Of a DNA stretch of 64,000 bases, positions 1-7,054 are shown piece after piece. The stretch comes from Thermohalobaculum sp039184865 (GTDB taxonomy: Bacteria; Pseudomonadota; Alphaproteobacteria; Rhodobacterales; Rhodobacteraceae), in contig JBCDAV010000009.1 in NCBI GenBank assembly GCA_039184865.1, forward strand, positions 1-64,000. Reading direction: 5' to 3'. The first letter of the stretch is position 1. Every line of letters starts with the position of its first letter. The notes below the pieces were generated by a model, which was not told the origin of the DNA, searched no databases, and saw nothing but the letters and a program-made list of their open reading frames with translations. The position numbers were made by a program, and so were the translations under genes.

Positions 1-904
1 CGGCGCCGTCCCAGGCCATCTCCAGCGCCATCTCGGCGGTCTTGTCGATGCCCATCTTCTCCATGTCGCCCATGGTGATGATGTTGGTGTCCCGCTCGCG
101 CGCGACCTTGACCGCCTCGCGCGGGACCTGCCAGCCGCCGATGCCGACCTGCACGAGGTTGCGCGCAGGTACATTCGGCAGGTTTGTCGAGTGAAACCAA
201 GGCGTTGTGTGCATGCGTTCATCCAGATCCTTTTCCTGGATGTCGGCATGGCGGTCGAAGTGCACGATCCCGATGGTCTTGGAGGTGCACTCGGCGATGC
301 CGCGCACGCAAGGGAAGCCGATCGAGTGGTCGCCGCCGATGATGATCGGCATCGAACCGCTTGAAAATACGTGAGAAACGGCGCGCGAGATCTGGTCGAA
401 GGTCTTCTCGATATTGCCTGGAATGGTGAAGATGTCGCCCGCGTCGCAGAGGCTCATCTGCTCGCGCAGGTCGACCCCGATCTCGTAGTTGTAGGGCGTG
501 TAGAGCGCCGAGATTTTGCGCACCCCCTGCGGGCCGAAGCGCGTGCCGGGGCGGTAGGTCGTGCCGCCGTCGAACGGCGCACCCAGCACCGTGGCATCGT
601 AGTGGCCGACCTCGGTCACGTCCTCGGTGTAAGGGGCCTTCAGAAAGGTGTTGATCCCGGCGTAATGCGGCAGCTCCCCGCGCGCGAAAGTCGGGATCGA
701 GCGGTCCTCGATGCTGTCCGCCGCCGTCAGGCCCATGCGCAGCGCCCAGGCCTTCTCCTTCTCCCACTCGCCCTCGGGAATGTCGGCCTCGGCCCGTGCC
801 GCCTTCCAGCCCTGCAGCTTCGTCAGGTCAGGATGGTGATGGCGCCGGTCCGGCAGGCGCCGGTCGGCGGGGTGATGCGAACGGGAACGGTCGATGGGAA
901 GCAT
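1..904 (-). CDS. gdmH: Guanidine hydrolase-type ureohydrolase (3' end beyond window)
   Basis: Arginase/agmatinase-fold metalloenzyme; the first 301 residues are in the window and the C-terminus lies off the left edge. The metal-ligand motif GGDHS is at residues 190-194 and HFDRHAD at 215-221, where agmatinases usually have DAHxD. The following stretch (QEKDLDERMHTTPW, then VQVGIGGWQVPR) matches what I remember of the nickel-dependent guanidine hydrolases of the Sll1077 type, which turn guanidine into urea and ammonia; I could not align them. The long N-terminal arm (about 100 residues before the core) also fits that subfamily. Start chosen at the ATG preceded by GGAGAAAG. The nearby guanidine-I riboswitch operon supports guanidine over agmatine as substrate. 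The last metal motif (SFDxD) is not in the window. Alternative: agmatinase or guanidinobutyrase. Confidence 0.78.
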   Translation of the reverse strand, partial: MLPIDRSRSHHPADRRLPDRRHHHPDLTKLQGWKAARAEADIPEGEWEKEKAWALRMGLTAADSIEDRSIPTFARGELPHYAGINTFLKAPYTEDVTEVGHYDATVLGAPFDGGTTYRPGTRFGPQGVRKISALYTPYNYEIGVDLREQMSLCDAGDIFTIPGNIEKTFDQISRAVSHVFSSGSMPIIIGGDHSIGFPCVRGIAECTSKTIGIVHFDRHADIQEKDLDERMHTTPWFHSTNLPNVPARNLVQVGIGGWQVPREAVKVARERDTNIITMGDMEKMGIDKTAEMALEMAWDGA

Positions 905-1063
905 GTCTTTCTCCTGGGGGCCTTGTCAGGCGGCGCGCGCCGGGCACCGTCGCCGTGCGGCAGAACATTCATTTTCGACCCGGCCTGCCGGTCGTGCTAT
1001 CACATCTGCGCGCAGCCGCCGGTTCCGGCGCGGCGCGCGACGGAATGATCGAGAGGCATCGGG

Positions 1064-1987
1064 ATGATCGACGACAGGTTCGAAGCGCGGGACTGGCTCG
1101 AAGCCGAACTGATGGACGAGCTTGACGAGGACTACGAACTCGAGATCGAGGATGCCGAGCTCTCCATGAAGATCCGCGAGATCTACGACGCGAAGCTGCG
1201 CCAGAAGGTCCAGCCGATGCCGCGGCGCGAATACTTCACGAACCTGCTGCGCCTGCAGGCCGAACTGATCAAAATGCACCACTGGGTCGAGCAGACCGGC
1301 GCCAAGGTCCTCGTGATCTTCGAGGGCCGCGACAGTGCGGGCAAGGGCGGGGCGATCAAGCGCATCACCCAGCGGCTCGACCCGCGCTCGTGCCGCGTCG
1401 TGGCGCTGCCCAAGCCCTCGGAACGCGAGATGTCGCAATGGTATTTCCAGCGCTACGTCCCGCACCTGCCCGCCGGGGGCGAGATCGTCCTGTTCGACCG
1501 GTCGTGGTACAACCGCGCCGGGGTCGAGCGCGTCATGGGCTTCGCCTCGGACCGGCAGATCGAGGAGTTCTTCCGCGACGTGCCGGAGTTCGAGCGCATG
1601 ATCGTGCGCTCGGGCATCACCCTGATCAAGTATTGGCTGTCGATCACCGACGACGAGCAGCAACTGCGCTTTCTCATGCGCATCCACGACCCGATGAAGC
1701 AGTGGAAACTCAGCCCGATGGATCTGCAGAGCCGCGTGCGCTGGGAGCGCTACACCAAGGCCAAGGAAGACATGTTCGACCGCACCTCTATCCCCGAGGC
1801 ACCCTGGCACATCGTCGAGGGCAACGACAAGAAGCGCGCCCGGCTCAACCTGATCGACCACTTCCTCAAGCAGATCCCCTACAGGGACATGCCGAGCGAG
1901 GAGGTCACGCTGCCGGATCGCGTGTTCAACCCGGAATACGACCGCCAGACGCTGCCCGACGAGCTCTACGTGCCCAGCATCTACTGA
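1064..1987 (+). CDS. ppk2: Polyphosphate kinase 2 family protein
   Basis: 307-aa PPK2-type kinase that moves phosphate between polyphosphate and nucleoside di- or monophosphates in the cytoplasm. The Walker A motif GRDSAGKGGAIK is at residues 88-99 and the family Walker B/lid signature FDRSWYNRAG is at 144-153. Length matches single-domain PPK2 enzymes (about 300 aa). It is divergent from the guanidine hydrolase (159 bp apart) and convergent with the ABC operon, with only 13 bp between stop codons. It therefore sits inside the guanidine locus on the opposite strand. A functional link to guanidine use is not shown by the sequence. Whether it prefers ADP, GDP or AMP cannot be told from what I see. 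Confidence 0.93.
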   Translation: MIDDRFEARDWLEAELMDELDEDYELEIEDAELSMKIREIYDAKLRQKVQPMPRREYFTNLLRLQAELIKMHHWVEQTGAKVLVIFEGRDSAGKGGAIKRITQRLDPRSCRVVALPKPSEREMSQWYFQRYVPHLPAGGEIVLFDRSWYNRAGVERVMGFASDRQIEEFFRDVPEFERMIVRSGITLIKYWLSITDDEQQLRFLMRIHDPMKQWKLSPMDLQSRVRWERYTKAKEDMFDRTSIPEAPWHIVEGNDKKRARLNLIDHFLKQIPYRDMPSEEVTLPDRVFNPEYDRQTLPDELYVPSIY

Positions 1988-2000
1988 AGGGCCGCTCCGG

Positions 2001-2768
2001 TCAGGCCGCATCGTTCATCTCTTTCGGCATCAGGTGCTGAAACGGGATACCGCCATTGCGCGCGTCGATGTCGTAGGTGATCGTCGCGCCGTAGGCTTCG
2101 GGTTCGTCCGGGTCCCAGCGCGGCTTGTCGAAGACCAGCACGCGGTCGCCCAGTTTGAAGCCCTCTTCCAGATCGTGCGTGACCATGAACACGGTCATAC
2201 CGGTCTCGGCCTTCATGTCCATCAGGAAGTCATGCATCGACACGCGCGTGCCGGGGTCGAGCGCGCCGAAGGGCTCGTCGAGCAGCAGGATGCGCGGCTT
2301 CGCGCTCAAGGCCTGACCTATCGCGAGGCGCTGCTGCATGCCGCCTGAGAGTGCGGCCGGGTACTGGTCGGCGACATGGGCCAGACCTATGCGGTCGAGC
2401 ACCAGATCCGCCGCCGTGCGCGCCTGGCGTTTCGTCGCGCCGAACAGCCAGCCCGTCGCATTGGCCGAGAACGCGGTCGCCGCCACGACATTGTCGCGCA
2501 CGGTCATGTGCGGGAACACCGAATACTTCTGGAAAACGACGCCGCGCGCCTGTCCGGGTTCCTGCGCCGGCGGGTCTCCTGCAACGCGGATCTCGCCGCG
2601 CGTCGGGACCTCCTGCGCCAGCAGGAGCCGCAAGAACGTGGACTTGCCGCAGCCGGAGGCGCCGACGATCGAGACGAATTCGCCTTCCTCGGCCGTGACG
2701 TTGACCCGTTCGAGGATCGGCCGCGGACCATAGGACTGGTGGATATCCTCGGCTGCCACGAAGCTCAT
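2001..2768 (-). CDS. ABC transporter ATP-binding protein (guanidine-riboswitch operon)
   Basis: 255-aa ATPase subunit of a NitT/TauT-like importer. Walker A GASGCGKS at residues 36-43, signature LSGGMQQR starting near 140, Walker B ILLLDEP at 160-166, and a switch histidine in MVTHD. The start at 2768 makes an ATGA overlap with the stop of the permease, so the two are translationally coupled. It is the last gene of the three-gene operon led by the guanidine-I riboswitch. Annotation pipelines often call such subunits nitrate, sulfonate or bicarbonate transporters, but the riboswitch points to guanidine. The C-terminal ~50 residues beyond the core (Asp/Glu-rich, then GIPFQHLMPKEMN) are probably subfamily-specific. 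Confidence 0.9.
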   Translation of the reverse strand: MSFVAAEDIHQSYGPRPILERVNVTAEEGEFVSIVGASGCGKSTFLRLLLAQEVPTRGEIRVAGDPPAQEPGQARGVVFQKYSVFPHMTVRDNVVAATAFSANATGWLFGATKRQARTAADLVLDRIGLAHVADQYPAALSGGMQQRLAIGQALSAKPRILLLDEPFGALDPGTRVSMHDFLMDMKAETGMTVFMVTHDLEEGFKLGDRVLVFDKPRWDPDEPEAYGATITYDIDARNGGIPFQHLMPKEMNDAA

Positions 2769-3580
2769 AATCCATCCCTCCCAAACCACGGAAAGGCGCG
2801 CTCTCCGAGTTTCTTCAAGGCATAGTCCATCAGGAACGCGAGCAGCGTGATCCAGACGACGTAGGTCAGGATCACGTCCATCGCGAGGTAGCGCCGCACC
2901 AGGAAGATCCGGTAGCCCATGCCCGCATCGGACGCGATGGCCTCGGCAGCGATCAGGAAGAGCCAAGCGGGGCCGAGCGAGAGCCGGACCGCCTGAACCA
3001 GTCGCGGCATGACCTGGGGCAGGGCGACGCGCAGCCCGATCACCAGTGACGATGCCCCCAGCGTCTGCGCCTTGACCATCATTTCCTGTGGGATCTCGAC
3101 CACGCGCTGGCTGAGATCGCGGATCAGGAAGGGCGTGATTCCGATGGCGATCAGGGCGATCTTCGAGATCTCGCCGAGACCGAAGACTATGAACAGGATC
3201 GGCAGGATCGCCAGCGGCGGCACCATGGACAGGACCGAGACGAAGCCTGCGAAGGTCGAGCGCATGTAGGGCAGCAGCCCGATCAAGAGACCGAACGCCA
3301 GCCCGATCAGCGCGGCGATCCCGACGCCGATCACCAGCCGTTGCAGGCTGACGGCGGTGTCCGACCAGAACAGGATCTTGCCCGATCGCCGGTCCGGCTG
3401 GGTCACCAGCCTCTGCGCGGTCTGGACGATGGCCGCCGGTGCGGGCAGCAGCTTGTCCTTGGGGTTGTCAGCGCGCCTTATGTCCGAGGCGATGCTGTAG
3501 GCAACCAGCACCGCCAGAAACGGGATCACCAGCAGGAACAGTGCCAGCGGCTGTCCGGGTTTGACGTTGATCAGGCGCAT
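2765..3580 (-). CDS. ABC transporter permease (guanidine-riboswitch operon)
   Basis: 271-aa inner-membrane permease of the BPD_transp_1 type. Hydrophobic segments are visible near residues 12-32 (LALFLLVIPFLAVLVAYSIA), about 87-106, 115-137, 140-155, 205-220 and 237-250. The EAA-type cytoplasmic loop is the region with LGASSLVIGLRVALPQVMPRL. It is coupled by a 4-bp overlap to the ATPase and lies 50 bp downstream of the binding-protein gene, in the usual order binding protein, permease, ATPase. Its role is to form the membrane channel for the solute delivered by that protein, predicted to be guanidine because of the upstream riboswitch. Confidence 0.9.
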   Translation of the reverse strand: MRLINVKPGQPLALFLLVIPFLAVLVAYSIASDIRRADNPKDKLLPAPAAIVQTAQRLVTQPDRRSGKILFWSDTAVSLQRLVIGVGIAALIGLAFGLLIGLLPYMRSTFAGFVSVLSMVPPLAILPILFIVFGLGEISKIALIAIGITPFLIRDLSQRVVEIPQEMMVKAQTLGASSLVIGLRVALPQVMPRLVQAVRLSLGPAWLFLIAAEAIASDAGMGYRIFLVRRYLAMDVILTYVVWITLLAFLMDYALKKLGERAFPWFGRDGL

Positions 3581-3630
3581 CGGGGTCGCGGCAACGGCAG
3601 GGCGGGCGTCGCACCCGCCCCGCCGTCAGG

Positions 3631-4689
3631 TCAGAGCGCGCCGTCGGCGGCCATCTGCATGAAGCTCGCGTCGTAGCGGAGCTTCACATTGCCCGCGTCT
3701 CCGGTCGTCGAGCCATCGGGATAGGCCACGCCGACATAGTCGGCGCTCGGTGCGCCTTCGCCGAGGATGCCCTTGTCGAACAGGAACTCGGCGACATTGA
3801 CCATCGTCTTCGGCAGCGCGTCGCTCTTGACGAAGCTCACCGCATCGGCCGGTTTCCAGAACATCTCGGTCGAGGCAAGCTGCGCCTTGTAGCCCGCGAG
3901 ATCGGTGCCCGAGGCTTCGGCCATCGCGGTCAGGGCTGCCTCGTCACCGGCCTCCATCATCGCCATCAGCTCGTACCACGCACCGACCAGCGCCTTGCCG
4001 AACTCGGGGTTGTCGGCCAGCGTCTCGGTGTTGACGACCATCATGTCGATGATCTCGCCGGGAATGTCGGAACTGTCGAACAGCTTGGTGGCGCCCGGCT
4101 GCTCCAAAATCGTCGAGACAAGCGGGTTCCACGTCACCACCGCCTCGACGTCATTCGTGCCGTAGGCGGCGATCATGTCAGCGTCCGACGTGTTGATCAC
4201 GCGGGACAGGTCGCTTTCCTTCAGCCCCACGCTGTCGAGACCGCGCGCCAGCAGGTAGTGGCTGACCGAAAGCTCGACCAGGTTCACCGGCTTGCCCTTC
4301 AGATCGGCGAGCCCGCCGCCGCCCTTGAGGATGACCGCGTCATTGCCGTTCGAGAAGTCCCCGACGATCAGCGCTGTCGTGTCGACGCCGCCGCCGGACG
4401 GGATCGACAGCGTGTCCATGTTCGTCGCCGACACACCGTCGAACTGCCCGGCCGTGTAGAGATTGATCGACTCGACATAGTCGTTGATCTGAACGATCTC
4501 GACGTCGATGCCGTACTTGTCGGCCCATTTGTCCATGATGCCCGAGCTTTCGAGGTAGCCCCACGGCATCCAGCCGACATAGATCGACCACGCGACCTTG
4601 AACTCGCTCTTCTTTTCGGCCATCGCGGCGCCCGCGCCGAAGGTCAATGTTGCCGCAACCGCAGCCCCGATCAGGGTGTTGAGCTTCAT
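3631..4689 (-). CDS. Periplasmic substrate-binding protein, probable guanidine ABC importer
   Basis: 352-aa SsuA/THI5/NMT1-like binding protein. A signal peptide is visible (MKLNT, hydrophobic core, cleavage after AAMA near residue 24). The mature protein starts KKSEFKVAWSIYVGWMPWGYLES; the run of aromatic residues (Y, W, W, Y) could form a cation-pi pocket suited to guanidinium, which is inference. First gene of the operon: it follows the guanidine-I riboswitch by about 80 nt and is followed by permease and ATPase on the same strand. Such systems are commonly annotated as nitrate/sulfonate/bicarbonate transporters. Regulation is expected to be ON with guanidine through the riboswitch. Confidence 0.88.
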   Translation of the reverse strand: MKLNTLIGAAVAATLTFGAGAAMAEKKSEFKVAWSIYVGWMPWGYLESSGIMDKWADKYGIDVEIVQINDYVESINLYTAGQFDGVSATNMDTLSIPSGGGVDTTALIVGDFSNGNDAVILKGGGGLADLKGKPVNLVELSVSHYLLARGLDSVGLKESDLSRVINTSDADMIAAYGTNDVEAVVTWNPLVSTILEQPGATKLFDSSDIPGEIIDMMVVNTETLADNPEFGKALVGAWYELMAMMEAGDEAALTAMAEASGTDLAGYKAQLASTEMFWKPADAVSFVKSDALPKTMVNVAEFLFDKGILGEGAPSADYVGVAYPDGSTTGDAGNVKLRYDASFMQMAADGAL

Positions 4690-4767
4690 GGTGTCGTCTC
4701 CAGTCCTGTTTCGCCGGGCGCCAACGCCGCGCGCGGAACAGAGGAAGACGCGGCAAACGCGGCGCAG

Positions 4768-4864
4768 TGATCCTCCCGGGATTTTATCCCGCCGTGTACC
4801 GCACCGGAATTTGCCGCCGCGGCGCCATCTCTCGGTCCAGTCCCCGCAGCGGGCGGAACCCTAG
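4768..4864 (-). promoter_or_regulatory. Guanidine-I (ykkC) riboswitch
   Basis: On the minus strand the leader carries the conserved ykkC blocks in order: CTAGGGTTCCG (4854-4864), then GACTGGACCGAGAG, then ACGGCGGGATAAAA followed by TCCCGGGAGGA, ending near 4770. These match the guanidine-I aptamer in sequence, order and spacing (about 95 nt). The only visible departure in the core is CTGGACC for the usual CUGGUCC. No poly-T terminator follows before the ATG at 4689, so control may be through ribosome binding or another expression platform. It leads the binding protein-permease-ATPase operon. Confidence 0.93.
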
Positions 4865-5176
4865 ATGACCTGCGAGGGGTAAGATGAGATGATCGCTTTG
4901 CCGGTCAAGAAATTCGCTCGTATTACAAGCAGAATACTCGAAGATGCACTCTGACTACGCATCCATGCATGCGTTTGCGCAGAAATTGCTCACACAAACG
5001 TGAAATTCGTAAATAAACGATCGCCGGTTTCGGCGCACTGTGCCTGCGCCGGGGTCGTCTTGGCCAGAAGGGGGTTCTTCGACGCCTGGATCGGCACGCG
5101 AACAGAGGGCCTGACGCCGCCGCCCGCGCTCGGCTATAGGAGATGCTCGATTGATCCGAGACGAAAGGTCCGCGCG

Positions 5177-5911
5177 ATGCCGATCATGTTGCCGAACGAT
5201 TTCGACTTCGCGCAGGGCCTCGCCATCGCGTTCCTGTTCGCCTCCTGGTTTCTCTATGCGACGGTGCTGCGGACGATTGCGAAAGGATCGCTGAACAGGC
5301 AGCTCTCGACGGTCCGGGCGCAATGGCTGCGCTTGTCCGTCGGCAGGGCTCAGAGACCGTTCGATGCGATCCTGCTCGGCCACATCATCAATTCGATCGC
5401 GTTCTTCGGTTCGGCGACGATGATCGTCCTGGCCGGGATCGTGACGGTCTTCGCAAACGTCAAGTCGGTGTACGGAACGGTCTCGGAACTGACGCTGACC
5501 GAGAGCTCGAGTTTCGAGCTTTTCGTCATCCACTTCACCGTTCTGTCGGCGATCCTCGCGCTGTCGTTCTTCTCGTTCACCTATGCGCTGCGCAAACTGA
5601 TCTACGTGCTCGCACTCGTCGGCGCCTTGCCCGAGGGCAAGCTCGATCCCCACGGCGAGGAGTGCCGGCGCGAGATGGTCGATTGCGCGGCCATGGTTCT
5701 GTCCGAGGCACTGATGACCTTCAATTTCGGCATCCGCGGGTACTACTACGCCGTCGCGGGCATCGGGCTGTTCGTATCGCCGTGGCTCTGCCTTGCGCTC
5801 ACCTTCGCGGCGACGGCGATCCTGATTTATCGGCAGATCGGAACGGCAACGGCAGCGGCGGTCCAGGGATATGTCGCGGTTTCCGAACGCGCGGGCAGGT
5901 CGGCGGAATAG
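5177..5911 (+). CDS. DUF599 family membrane protein
   Basis: 244-aa inner-membrane protein of the DUF599 family, function unknown. Hydrophobic segments appear near residues 12-30 (LAIAFLFASWFLYATVL), 68-90, 113-135 and 190-225. The family-like stretch around RREMVDCAAMVLSEALMTFNFGIRGYYYA is conserved in character. Start chosen at the ATG at 5177; a longer in-frame extension back to 5000 has no sign of being translated and lacks membrane features. It stands alone, divergent from the guanidine operon. No function can be inferred from the neighbours. Confidence 0.8.
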   Translation: MPIMLPNDFDFAQGLAIAFLFASWFLYATVLRTIAKGSLNRQLSTVRAQWLRLSVGRAQRPFDAILLGHIINSIAFFGSATMIVLAGIVTVFANVKSVYGTVSELTLTESSSFELFVIHFTVLSAILALSFFSFTYALRKLIYVLALVGALPEGKLDPHGEECRREMVDCAAMVLSEALMTFNFGIRGYYYAVAGIGLFVSPWLCLALTFAATAILIYRQIGTATAAAVQGYVAVSERAGRSAE

Positions 5912-6305
5912 CATCGGGACGCGCTGCGGACCGGGTGTCCGAGGGCGGGCGACGTTTTCTCGTGGAGGGGACAACGAAGCGTGCTGTCCGATGTGATCCT
6001 GTGTGCGGGATCGAAAAAAGGGCGGCGGGCCCGCCTGAGCAGTCATACACAGGTCCACGACATCGGGAGCTGCCGTCCTGCCGTGATCCTGTGCTCGTCC
6101 GATCGAACTTCAGGACGCGAACGCCCCGGCTAGCGCATGCGGTTCTAGACGCAACTGATTAAAATACCGTGAAAATTTCAGACAAAGGCGACCATTCGGT
6201 CTGAACTTCACGCTCGCCTGCAGATGCAAGTCTCATGTACGCAAGGCGCAGTAGCCGTGCGCCGCCCGGCAAACCGCCAGGATCAGCGACCGCTTGCGCG
6301 AGGTC
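5912..6305. other. Intergenic region, convergent
   Basis: 394 bp between the DUF599 gene and the oppositely oriented 180-aa gene. Apart from a GC palindrome next to an A/T run (6014-6035) I see no gene or clear regulatory site. Confidence 0.5.
6014..6035 (-). terminator. Possible intrinsic terminator
   Basis: Read on the minus strand, the palindrome GGCGGGCCCGCC is followed by GCCC and six T residues. It lies about 270 bp beyond the stop of the minus-strand 180-aa gene, so the assignment to that gene is weak. Confidence 0.3.
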
Positions 6306-6848
6306 TCATCCGTAGTACGCGTAGTGGCCTCGGAACTCTTCGACGCGCGCGATTGCCTCGGCGATGTCGACATGCCCGTACTTGAAGAACTGCACGCTCT
6401 TCAGCTTCTCCGTGTCGCTGACGTTGAAGTACTTTCCCCAGGCATCTTCCTGCCGGATCAGGCTCTGCATGATCGTCTTCATCTCGCTCATTTCGCGGAA
6501 ATCCTCGAAGCCGATCATGCCCTGTTTCTTGCTCTTGCCGGACATGTATTGGCCGAGCGTGTACTTCGTCTCGTAGGCCATGAAGAGCGTGAAGCCGGTC
6601 TTGCCCTGATCGTTGATCCAGATGAGCGCGACGAAGTGATGGAGATAGCTCTCGCTCTTCACATCGAAGTGCCAGAGCTCGGCCTTCGAGGCATCGCCGG
6701 TAAACTCGAGGTCCTCCGCTTTCGTCGAATCATCCTTGACGACGCCGTATATCGCGCGGCTCACATCGACGGGGACTGCGGGGCAGCGGCTGATCGCTTG
6801 AAGCGTTTCGTTCGCCTTGATCGCGTCAACCAAATCCTGACCGGGCAT
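6306..6848 (-). CDS. Hypothetical protein, 180 aa
   Basis: I do not recognise this protein. It has no signal peptide or membrane segment and reads as a soluble mixed alpha/beta protein. Noticeable stretches are AELWHFDVKSESYLHHFVAL (residues 56-75), an aromatic-rich WINDQGKTGFTLFMAYETKYTLGQYMSG, and a C-terminal FKYGHVDIAEAIARVEEF. The start is supported by GGAGG five bases before the ATG. It uses more A/T-ending codons and more Lys, Tyr and Phe than its neighbours, which could mean acquisition by transfer. It stands alone between the DUF599 gene and the giant RTX gene. Confidence 0.7.
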   Translation of the reverse strand: MPGQDLVDAIKANETLQAISRCPAVPVDVSRAIYGVVKDDSTKAEDLEFTGDASKAELWHFDVKSESYLHHFVALIWINDQGKTGFTLFMAYETKYTLGQYMSGKSKKQGMIGFEDFREMSEMKTIMQSLIRQEDAWGKYFNVSDTEKLKSVQFFKYGHVDIAEAIARVEEFRGHYAYYG

Positions 6849-7054
6849 GTTGCCTCCGTAAGTTGCTTTGAAAATTTCAGTATCAATTTGAGGAAGTTAC
6901 CATGCCGGCGGCGGGCGCTCCAGCGCAAAGGGCGGGACAGACCGTCGCCTGGATGGTCCGGACTCCGGCGCGGATGCTCCGTTCTCTGCGGCCGCGAAAC
7001 AGGAAAGCGCCACTGACCAGCGGCACCGGGCGTTGCGACGCTAAGGCAGCACGG

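Noticed and set aside
905..1063. A second guanidine riboswitch before the guanidine hydrolase gene
   Set aside because: None of the conserved ykkC blocks is present in these 159 bp, and no guanidine-II or -III type element was recognised.
2769..2966. N-terminal extension of the guanidine-operon ATPase
   Set aside because: It would overlap the permease gene by about 200 bp and adds no family sequence; the ATG at 2768 gives the normal coupled start.
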